This document shows, in pieces, positions 52,145 through 61,444 of a stretch of DNA of 64,000 nt. The stretch is taken from positions 48,608,001-48,672,000 of the forward strand of contig OZ231126.1 in the NCBI GenBank assembly GCA_965153355.1, in the 5' to 3' direction. The stretch comes from Flaccisagitta enflata (lineage: Eukaryota; Chaetognatha; Sagittoidea; Aphragmophora). A model generated the notes under the pieces. That model saw nothing but the letters and a program-made list of their open reading frames with translations. It was not told the DNA's origin and searched no databases. Every line of letters begins with the position of its first letter. Position 1 is the stretch's first letter. A program made the position numbers and the translations under genes.

Positions 52145-52735
52145 AGGAAATAATGTTACTAGACTACAAACATCATAAATACCCTTATATTTTCTTAACC
52201 AATACTCAGAATTTACTGAAATCTTGCAGGGGAGCTTTAATTGATGCAATGAACCTTCACAACAAGTTTGAACAACATTGGTGAACCTTTACTACCCTTC
52301 CCCTATGTAAATTGCACAAGTCCAGGAATAAATATTACTAGCAAAATACCCTAATATCTTCTAAACCAATACTCAGAATTATCTGAAATCTTGCAGGGGA
52401 GCTTTATTTGATGCAATGACCCTTCACAGCAAGTTTGAACAACATTGGTGAACCTTTACTACCCTTCCCTTATGTAAATTGCACAAGTCCAGGAATTAAT
52501 ATTACTACAAAAATAATAGGCAAAGGGTATTGAATATTTATGAATGTTGTTGAAAGTTGGTACACAGGTTAGTAATGCCCTAAAAATAACACTGACCAAG
52601 TTTCATCAACATCTGAATACTGGTTCTCAAGTTTTCGAGGGTTGACACAAACGACAACGACGACGACGACTCACTACACGAAAGGAATTTTCAAGGCTAT
52701 GTTATAGACCACATCGAGAAATAACTCGATGTGGC
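52145..52735 (+). repeat. F5-related repeat ending in a hairpin
   Basis: Two units with ACTCAGAATT.ACTGAAATCT, TGCAGGGGAGCTTTA and CCTTTACTACCCTTCCC. Then an inverted AATAGGCAAAGGGTA segment and the perfect hairpin GCCACATCGAG / CTCGATGTGGC (52709-52735). Confidence 0.65.
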
Positions 52736-52879
52736 CAAAAAAGAATGAGAGAAAAAGAAAAACAGGAGAAAGTGCATACATAGGGGAAGATTGATAGTAA
52801 ATGTGTTTTTCTGTAAAATAAGGCTGTCAGTTCTTCCATGAGAATGTAATTTAAGTTTAGAAAAGAATGAATAAGTAAC

Positions 52880-53112
52880 GAAACCTGTTGGGCTTGAAGC
52901 TCTGACGGACTTAAAACTGGTTGCCGACAGCCCTTTCAGTTTCCACGCCATACGCATATGGCTGTGAGAGCTGATTTCAGGCCTGTAAGATCTGATTTTA
53001 GGCCTGACAAAGCTGAATTCAGACCAAATCTTACAGTAGAAGGCCAAAATTTAAGGCTTCAACCGACTTGTGCTTTACAGGACATCAACCCTTTGAGGCC
53101 CCTGCCCAAAAA
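52880..53112 (+). mobile_element. F1-related fragment
   Basis: TGTTGGGCTTGAAGCTCTGA at the left, a few GATTTCAGGCCTGTAAGATC units, and the F1 right end ACAGGACATCAACCCTTTGA with GGCCCCTGCCCAAAAAGGG. Confidence 0.6.
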
Positions 53113-54035
53113 GGGCCCAGGGAGGAGGGAAAGGAAATTGGACTACTTACTATCTTGGAAACAAAATTTCGCCTATAAGCATTTATGCATTAATTTAAAA
53201 ATAGGAATACCATTTAATTTCAAATCATTTAATGATTGTTCAAGCTACTACTTGACTCAATTAAAAAGCCACACTTTTAAATGGCAAATTGTCATACTGA
53301 ATTTCAAAAAAACTAATCAAAATCTTAGACCGTTAGAAAGCTCTTGAAAAGATCTTTTATTTGGCTCCAATCTGGCAATTCTAGCTTTTTTCATTTAGAA
53401 ATGGCATAAGAATATGTAGAAACATTGCCATAATCAATTTGCAATCTCATTGAAAAATGAGCATTTTTACAAATTAGAAGATAACTTTGACAAGCTGTAG
53501 CTCCTAAACCATTTGAGATACAGATCTGGGATTAGTCTAGAATGAAAGAAAATTTGAAAATCTTTCAAAATACTTCAACAGAAAAATGATTAAATGATTT
53601 GTTTTTATTAATTTATTTATTCATCAACTCAAAATAGGGTGCGGGTTTTTTTTTGTCGAGTAGTACAGGGTGTTTCACATCAAATGATATATAAGAAAAC
53701 GATGATATTCTGTCTCTAAAAATAAAACAAAAATTTTGAAAATAGATTCATTAGTTTAAATTGAATAATTTGGCCACAATATAGATTTCAAATAAAATGG
53801 ATATTTACAGTCAATGTGTTTTTCATCCTGGAAGTTTTTCTTTAAATCATTCTCACGTCTAAATGGTTTGAGCTACAGCTACCAGATTGGACTCAAATGA
53901 AAGAAAATTAAAATATCTTTAATTTGAGACTAATCTGGCATCTGTAGCTCAAACCGTTTGGACATGAGAATGATTTGAAATCTATTTATTATCTATATTG
54001 TGGCGTAACTGCTCTACTAAGACCAATAAAATTTT

Positions 54036-54368
54036 TAGTCGCGTGCACGCGACTCTACACCCCGCTTTGTCGGTCCGTTGGTCCGTCAGTCCGTCCGTCC
54101 GTCACACTTTACTTTTTTGTAATATAACATCAACTCTTAGGTCATTTTAAGTCATTTTAAGTCATTAATAGTTATTCTAAGTCATTTTGAGTCATTCTAA
54201 GTCATTTTAAGTCATCTCAAGTCATTTTAAGTTATTTTTGGTCATTTTCGGTCATTAGGTTTTTTAGTCATCTTAAGTTGTTTTTAGCTATTTCAGGTCA
54301 TTCTAAGTCATTCTAAGTCATTCTTAGTCTGTAAGTCTCGCACGCGACTTATAGGTGTTGGCCTTGTT
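54036..54368 (+). mobile_element. F2 repeat, copy j, with an AAGTCATTTT core
   Basis: Perfect hairpin TAGTCGCGTGCACGCGACTC, ACACCCCGCTTTGTCGGTCC and a GTCC tract. The core is about 20 decamers of GTCATTTTAA. The end is CGCACGCGACTTATAGGTGT and TGGCCTTGTT. Confidence 0.75.
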
Positions 54369-54480
54369 CTTGAAAAATCAGAGTTTAAGAGCTTTATGAA
54401 TCTTTTCACAGAATTGTTTCCACATTTTCAGAAGCAGAATGACATAGTTTTCTTATACAGACAGGACTCTAATAAGAGGT

Positions 54481-54837
54481 GAGGAGGGACCCAAATGTTT
54501 AGCAGCCCCCCCTACAGCTTACATGACTCAAGCAATTTTCTCACTTTCAGTGGCGGTTGACACTTTAGGTGGATACAATTGGCGCCACCGTGGCGTTTTT
54601 TTTAAATTTCTACCTAGAACACCCCTAAATTTTCAAAATTTGTGAAAAGTGTTTATTTTTTGGGGGGCAAATTTAGGCAATTTATCTAAATCTAGGAGTG
54701 TTCTAAATGGAAATTCAAAAATCACCGCGGTAGCGCTAATTGTATCCACCTAAGGTGTCAACCGCCACTGGAAGTGAGAAAATTACTTCAGCCATGTTCA
54801 GCTGTAGGGGGGCTGCCAAATCTTTGGGTCCCTCCTC
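54481..54837. mobile_element. Foldback MITE (family F7, copy b)
   Basis: The arms of about 150 bases start GAGGAGGGACCCAAA and contain CAGTGGCGGTTGACAC and GGTGGATACAATT. The centre is GCGCCACCGTGGCG against CCGCGGTAGCGCT. The order and motifs parallel 51513-51889 (CAGCTCATG-like, ACAATT.CGCCACCG.GGCG). Confidence 0.65.
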
Positions 54838-56191
54838 AGTAGTAAAATTATATTTTTATGAAAAATATAACAACAGTATCTACGCAGCTCAACAGATTGT
54901 TGGATTGTAAAAATTGCCAGACAACAATGACTAGTCTTACACAGATCATCGTTGCGCAGATAAAAACGAAAAGTAATAAATAAAAGCAAACAGCAATAAT
55001 GAAAATATGTAACATTGAGTCAGCGGGTAATCAAAAGGCGTGGAGCTGCCCAGGATGCACAATGTAACTTCCATGGCCAAGGCGGATTTTTCTCTTACTT
55101 TTACTCTTGTTACTTTATTGTAATTCCAGTAAATAACGCACAATTTACTTGCTTACCTTCAGTGATTTACTTTCTAACTTTCTAACTCTCTTACTCTTTT
55201 ACTCTTACTTTCTTACTTTTTACCTCCTTCATAATTGGCTTTCTTGCTTTTTTACTTTCTTACTCTTTTACTCAGTTACTTTCATTGGGGTAAATTATTT
55301 TATTTTTTGCTTTACTTTACCAAATCATTGGTAAAAGTTGCTATGCCGATAGTAAGTTACCAAGTTCTTACTTTTTTACCTTGGTAAATATGCCATTTTT
55401 CAGTAACTGAAAAATTCCTCTCCTCCAAAATTCCTCTCCTCTAAAATTCCTCTTCCTCTTCAAAGTTCCTCTCCTCAAAATTCCTCCTTTCCAAAATTCC
55501 TCTCCTCCAAAATTCCTCTTCTCCAAAATTCCCCAGTAAATAAAAAATTCATTTCCTTAAAAATTCCTCTCCTCCAAAATTCCTCTCCTCCAAAATACTT
55601 AGATAGAAGTGAAGAGGAAAATTCCCCCTGGCCACAATTATACTACAAAGTTACAATGTGGGATGGCTCATTTCTTGCCGAAAATAAACTATAAAAGCCG
55701 ACAAGCGCAGCCTTAGAACCGTTTTTAACCAGAAGCTTAAAAACATTCTTAGAATCTTATTAGGGTCCTGTTTGTATATCATTTGATGTGAAACACCCTG
55801 TATTTTAGAATAAATTATAACTTGCATTTATCCAAAACGCAATCAAAGCTCCTTGAGGTACTTTTACTTTTTTTTCAAGATAGTACACCTAGATACTCTG
55901 CTCTCAAGCTTCAAATTGGCCCCCGAGATACCGATGCGCCTCATGAACCTTTGGACTGTACTCGTCACAATTTCATCCTCAGAGAACAAACTAACTTTCA
56001 ATTTTGTTTGAATTAACTGATATCCATAATACACGAGCGGTAACGAAACTTGAAAAATTGGCATCGAAGAATAATGACAGCGCTGGTTGTCAACCACGAG
56101 ACATACATATGCAGGAGAACAAAATCAACTGAGCAAGATAAAACGAAATTCTGGTTGTGAGCGGTTCGCCATATCGTGAGAATTGAGTAAC

Positions 56192-56806
56192 TCACTTCTT
56201 CAAAAGAACGTAGGTAGCGGCGGTAGCTACTCCGCAATTGTTGTCTTTTTGGCTCATGAGGACGTACCCGTCGTTTCCCCAATAAGTGGACCAAGAGTTC
56301 TTTACCAACCAGTATTTTTCGCCGTGAAGCTCGCCGTAACCCACTGCCAAAACTGAATAAAAATTGGGGCATAACGAAATCCGATCAAATACAATGCAGA
56401 TTTCAGAACTGGAAATTCAGCATCGTTTTTTATTCTTTTTTTCAACCCCCTCAACCATAAACCCGCTCCAATATGTCATGAGCCAAACACCATAACTCAA
56501 ATACATTTGAGTTTTACTAGAGCGCATTCCAAGAGACTGGGCCAATTCAATCTTTATAGCGAAGCAGCTTTATTGCAGACATTGAAAAAACAACATCTCT
56601 TAGGGGACAGCAAGTTACATGCCTTATAGGCGGGCATGCCTTGATAGAGAGTGCGCTCTAGCGGTACTCAACTTTTATACATCCGGAATTCGTTCATAAA
56701 TCGCATCATACCAGCAGGAAAAAACATATTTTCTCCACGAAGTCCTTCACCTACCGGCATGATCTAGGTCAAATTCAGAGCTTCCGCACTTCGGTTCATA
56801 GTAAAC
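56192..56806 (-). CDS. Cathepsin L-like cysteine protease, C-terminal exons
   Basis: Minus-strand exons 56806-56755 and 56352-56192. The first (acceptor CTTTTGGCCAG, donor CCG|GTAGGT) reads [17 protein letters not shown] and ends with one base. The second (acceptor TTTTTATTCAG) completes Val and reads [40 protein letters not shown] and [12 protein letters not shown], then stop at 56194-56192. DLDHAVLAVGYG holds the catalytic His; KNSW holds the catalytic Asn with its conserved Trp. The C-terminal [12 protein letters not shown] carries the disulfide Cys of family C1A. The upstream exons (propeptide, oxyanion Gln, active-site CGSCWAFS) were not found; the gene runs into repeats at 56869. It acts as a lysosomal or secreted endopeptidase by family. 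Confidence 0.9.
56353..56754 (-). other. Intron of the cathepsin gene
   Basis: A 402-base intron between the two protease exons. No repeat or other feature recognised. Confidence 0.8.
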
Positions 56807-56868
56807 CTGGCCAAAAGAGATAAAAAATTTATTCCTCCGTCAGCATCAGGATCAAAAATGCGTTTTCA

Positions 56869-56947
56869 GTTGCGGACACGCAACTCTATAAGAGGCTTTG
56901 TCTAGCCGTCATTTCCATTGGTCCGTGATGATCAAGTTGATAAGTGG
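56869..56947 (+). mobile_element. F4 repeat, copy h, fused to F3
   Basis: Perfect hairpin GTTGCGGACACGCAAC and TCTATAAGAGGCTTTGTC. It is cut at AAGTTGATAAGTGGAAAAG, where the F3 head begins without a gap. Confidence 0.7.
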
Positions 56948-56950
56948 AAA

Positions 56951-57395
56951 AGCTTCAAAATTACAGTCCCACGGCTTGGGCCATGGGACTAGAATTATTG
57001 AAGCCTTCTCGTCGCGCATACGCGACTAGAGAAGATACACGACGCATAACCATGATGGCATACCTTGAAATCTATGATGGCTTAGCTTGATGTCTCTGAT
57101 GAAATACCTTGAAGTCCCTGATGGCATACCTTTAAGTCTCTGATGGCATACCTTTTAGTCTACGAAGACAAACCTTAAAGTCCATGGTGGCACACCAAAG
57201 TCCATGAAGACAAACCAAAATCCATGATAGCAAACCTGAAAAGCCATGATGATGAACCAGGAAACCTTGTAGTCGATGATGCCATACCTTAAAGTGGATG
57301 ATGCCATACCTTAAAGTGGATGATGCCATACCTTAAAGTGGATGATGCCATACCTTGAAGTGGATGATGCCATACCTTGAAGTCGAAGTCCACCA
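56951..57395 (+). mobile_element. F3 double-hairpin element, copy b, with array
   Basis: Hairpin 1 is TTCAAAATTACAGTCCCACG / GGGACTAGAATTATTGAA. Hairpin 2 is GTCGCGCATACGCGAC followed by AGATACACGACG. About fourteen 19-25 base units (GATGGCATACCTT.AAGT, later GTGGATGATGCCATACCTTA) follow. Confidence 0.75.
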
Positions 57396-57888
57396 TGCCA
57401 CTGAATCACGCTGATAGGGGCGGTCAGCGCACAACCGAGATTCTCAAATTAAATTCCATTCCAAATGGTGACTGGTGGAGTTTTCCTTTAAACAGACCAA
57501 ATCGGCTGAACACTATCATATACCCTTCAGAGTTGAGACTAACAAGTGACTAAAGTATGTTTTAATCACCATCAAAATCATATTGATGATATAGCTATGA
57601 GAGTGGATTTGGCATTGTTAAACGGCGTTGTTAAATGGCGTTGTTAAACGCCGTTGTCAAATGGCATTGTCAAATGGCGTTGTCACATGGCGTTGTCAAA
57701 TGCCGTTGTCAAACGGCATTGTCAAATGGTGTTGACAGTATACAAAGTTTACACCAAATCAGTTGAAATATACCAAAGTTATGTAAAATTTTCACTTTTA
57801 AGAGGTTGGCTGGATAGGTGGTACCGTCTGCGGTCTTTCGGTCTTTCGGTGTAGGGCTTCATAACAAGTCATCCAAGGATCGCACATG
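57396..57888 (+). repeat. Intergenic stretch with GGCGTTGTCAAAT minisatellite
   Basis: About eight 17-base units (AAATGGCGTTGTC) at 57610-57730. The rest is unassigned. Confidence 0.6.
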
Positions 57889-58560
57889 GTCAGCGGTACC
57901 CGATGCCCTGCTTGGAGTGATTAGCTGAAGTGGAGTGAGAGCAGGGCAGCGGCCCCAAAGGGCCGATGTCCTGTAGGACACAGGGGTGAATTTCCTTACG
58001 TCCTGAGAGGGCACATTTGGGGTAATTTTCCGTGATATTCATTGGGAATTTTGCATTTTTTTTTTCAATTTTTGTTATTCAATGGGAACTTGAGGTCTGA
58101 GAGGCTGGATTTAAGGCCCAAGAGGCTGGAATGAGACCCAAAAGGTTGGATTTGAGGCCCAAGAGGCTGAATATGAGGCCCAAGAGGCTGGATTTGAGGC
58201 CTGAGAGGCCGGATTTGAGGCCTGAGAGGCTGGATTTGAGGCCTGAGAGGCTGGATTTAAGGCCTGAGAGGCTGGATTTGAGGCCTGACAGGCTGGATTT
58301 GAGGCCTGAGAGGCTAGATTTGAGGCCTGAGGGGCTGGATTTAAGGCCTGAGAGGCTGGATTTGAGACCTGAGAGGCTGGATTTGAGGCCTGAGAGGCCA
58401 GATTTGAGGCCTGAGAGGCCGGATATGAGGCCTGAGAGGCTTGAGAAGCTTCCAAGGGGGGGGGGGACGTACGGACGGACGGACGTACGTACGTACGGAC
58501 GGACGTAAGGAAATTCACCCCTGTGTCCTACAGGACATCGGCCCTTTGGGGCCGCTGCCC
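57889..58560 (+). mobile_element. F1 foldback element, copy e (best-preserved ends)
   Basis: The left end is GTCAGCGGTACCCGATGCCC. The inverted pair is CAGCGGCCCCAAAGGGCCGA..TGTCCTGTAGGACACAGGGG / inverse, over 50 bases and nearly perfect. The core is about 17 units of 21 bases (GAGGCCTGAGAGGCTGGATTT). The array ends in GGACGGACGTACGTACGTAC, a GTCY/GTAC tract. Confidence 0.85.
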
Positions 58561-58809
58561 AAAAAGGGCGAGTCCCCTGATACCTATGAAGTTGGGTCTT
58601 AAAATGTGCGTATCACCTTAGGGAACACTGATCCAGGTTCATTAATCATTATACCCAGTTTCAGGTGCTAGTTCGAACGTCCCCAAAAAAAGTGCCCAAA
58701 ATGGCCAAAATTAGCCATTTTTGACCGTTTTTGGCCCTTAAACCGATCTTAAACATGGAGTAGAGCCATGAAATTTTGCACACCCATGTATCAGACCCTA
58801 ATTTAGTTG

Positions 58810-60640
58810 TATGTAAAAAATTTTGAACCTCGGAAATTTTTTAGGTACCTAAATATGGAAAAAACGTGTTTTTCGCGAATTTTGAAAAAAAAAAATTGTG
58901 TTACCCCCCTTAAAGTTCACCGATTTGGACAAAATTTTTACTGGAGATACTTCACATTATGAAGTACCTTTATGCAAAATTTCATCAAAATCGGAGCACT
59001 TTAAGTACCCGAAATTGTCTTTGAAAATCCAAAAATGGAAAAAAATGACTTTGAAAATCATCTTTTGGCTGGGGACATTGCCATGTTATGGCAGGGACGT
59101 ATGAACCAAGGGCTAAAATTCCTTTTAGTGACTGTTTTTGATGCCCAAAAAAAATTTCATGACCCTGAGAGCATTTTTTGGGTGTCAAATAACACTTTTT
59201 TTGGAGACCGTAGGACCCAAAATCGCGAAATTTGACATTTTTTGGCCTTTTTTCAAGTTATAACCTAAAAAAAAGTTGAAATATCAGCCAATTATTTTGC
59301 ATGCACATATTATAGACCTTAATAAAGATTCAGGATAAAAAATCTTTTTGCTAAAAAGATTTCCAGGTACCTAAATTAAGAAAAATCGGGTTTTTCGCGA
59401 TTTTTTTATAGAAAAAGAATGTTGTTACCCCTCTTAAAATTCACCGATTTGGACAAAATTTTTACTGGAGATACTTCACATTATGAAGTACCTCCATGCA
59501 AAATTTCATCAAAATCGGAGCACTTTAAGTACCCAAAATTGTCTTCGAAAATCCAAAAATGGAAAAAAATGACTCTGAAAATCATCTTTGGGCCAGGGAC
59601 ATTGCCATGTTATGGCAGGGACGTATGAACCAAGGGCTAAAATTCCTTTTAGTGACTGTTGTTGATGCCCAAAAAAAATTTCATGACCCTGAGAGCATTT
59701 TTTGGGTGTCAAAAAACACTTTTGGAGACCATCAGACCCAAAACAACAAAATTTGACGATTTTTGGCCTTTTTTCAAGTTAAACCCTAAGAAGAAGTTGA
59801 AATATGAATCAAAAATTTTGCATGGACATAAAGTAGACCTTAATAACGATTCATGAAAAAAAATTTTTCGGTAAAAAAAATTTATTGATACCTAAATTAG
59901 GAAAAATCGGTTTTTTTTTCGATTTTATAAATGAAAACAAATGTTGTTACCCCCCTTAAAGTTCACCGATTTTGACAAAATTTTTACTGAAGATACTTCA
60001 CATTACGAAGTACCTCCATGCAAAATTTCATCAAAATCAGAGTACTCTAAGTACCCAAAATTGTCTTCGAAAATTAAAAAATGGAAAAAAAAGGACCTGA
60101 AAATCGTCTTTTGGCCGGAGACATTGCCATGTTATGGCAGGGACGTATGAGCCAAGGGCCAAAATTCCTTTTAGGGACTGTTGTTGATGCCCAAAAAAAA
60201 TTTCATGACTCTGAGAGCATTTTTTGAGTGTCAAATAACAATTTTTGGGAGACTGTAGGACCCAAAATCGCGAAATTTTGAAATTTTTGGCCTTTTTTCA
60301 AGTTATTACCTAAAAAAAGGTGAAATATCAGCCAATTATTTTGCATGCACATGTAATATAGACCTTAATAAAGATTCATGATAAAAATTTTTTTTGTTAC
60401 ATTTCGAGGTACCTAACTTAGGAAAAATCGGGTTTTTCGCGATTTTTTTAATGAAAAAGAATGTTGTTACCCCCCTTAAAGTTCACCAATTTGGACAAAA
60501 TGTTTACTGGAGATACTTTACATTATGGAGTACTACCATGCAAAATTTCATAATAATCGGAGCACTCTAAGTACCAAAAATTGCTTTCGCAAATCAAAAA
60601 ATGAAAAAAAATGACTTGGAAAATCGTCTTTTTGCCCTGA
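58810..60640 (+). repeat. 522-bp tandem repeat, about 3.5 copies
   Basis: The copies are registered by TTAAAGTTCACCGATTTGGA at about 58910, 59431, 59953 and 60475. They also share GCCATGTTATGGCAGGGACG and TTTTTCGCGATTTT. Parallel 68-69 codon frames appear in three copies but diverge without codon-position bias visible by eye, so a satellite is the simpler reading. Confidence 0.9.
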
Positions 60641-60744
60641 TTCAGGGTAAATTATTTTGCTTCCGCATGTCTGTCTGTCTGTGTGTGTCAATCTGTGTCT
60701 TTCTGTCTGTCTATATCTCTGTCTATCTGTCTTTCAAAACTTTT

Positions 60745-60968
60745 TAGCCGCATGCTACGCGACTCTACCACCCGCTTTGTCGGTCCGTCCCTCGGTCTGT
60801 CGGTCTGTTGGTCTGTCTGTCCGTCAGTGGGTCCGTCCGTCCGTCACACTTTTTGTTATTTTTTTGCAGTCTTTAGCCTAACTGCTCCTGCCCAAATGAT
60901 TGAGTGACCTCAAAAACAGCCCCTGCCCACACGCACGCAACTGGGGTAGCCGTGTATCCGGCCTTGTT
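60745..60968 (+). mobile_element. F2 hairpin-ended repeat, copy k (complete)
   Basis: Hairpin TAGCCGCATGCTACGCGACT, ACCACCCGCTTTGTCGGTCC, a GTCY tract to 60846, CACTTTTTG, ACTGCTCCTGCCCAAATGAT, GCCCCTGCCCACACGCACGC, ending GTGTATCCGGCCTTGTT. Confidence 0.75.
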
Positions 60969-61183
60969 TAAACCTATTCTGCATCTTTCGGCTTTTCTGT
61001 CTGTTCTTCTTCTATGTATGTACCTCCATCTGTGTTTCTACTTTTGGTGTGAAGCTGTTTAACCAACTGTCTCTGTCTGTCCTTCTGTCTTTCCTGTCCT
61101 TTTCTTTGTGTATGTATGTGTAAATGTGTGTTGGCCCTTTCTGTTAACCTTGATTGTCTGCCCTGTCTGTCTGTCTGTCTGTG

Positions 61184-61188
<5 letters not shown>

Positions 61189-61246
<58 letters not shown>

Positions 61247-61317
61247 GCCTTTCCCCACGTGCGTCCAAAAGGTCATGATCAAGCTCGACCAAAATTCGCG
61301 ATTGCCGGCAAATGATG

Positions 61318-61387
<70 letters not shown>

Positions 61388-61405
61388 AAGAGAGAGAGAG
61401 AAAGA
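61189..61405 (+). repeat. CT tract facing a GA tract
   Basis: CT repeat 61189-61241 and GA repeat 61318-61405, about 75 bases apart, can pair as a long stem. They lie immediately upstream of the LINE coding region. Confidence 0.9.
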
Positions 61406-61444
61406 GAGATATGGGGGAAGTGAGTACGCTGGACATGAATTTGA

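Larger units (their letters stand above)
53666..55800. mobile_element. Mariner-like composite transposon with nested insertions
   Basis: Perfect 27-base ends CAGGGTGTTTCACATCAAAT-GATATA / inverse, flanked by TA (53664-53665, 55801-55802). The ends resemble mariner termini (CAGGGTGT). The 2.1-kb interior has no recognised transposase. It contains the F2 copy at 54036-54368, the F7 copy at 54481-54837 and an AATTCCTCTCCTCCAAA array at 55410-55600. Confidence 0.7.

Noticed and set aside
57400-57480. Minus-strand CALTAPISV, resembling the GPISV part of cathepsin L
   Set aside because: No acceptor or donor in a fitting phase, too few residues, and the segment is embedded in repeat-derived sequence.
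58898-60150. Three parallel 68-69 codon frames
   Set aside because: They recur because the 522-bp unit repeats. Differences between copies are not biased to third positions by eye.
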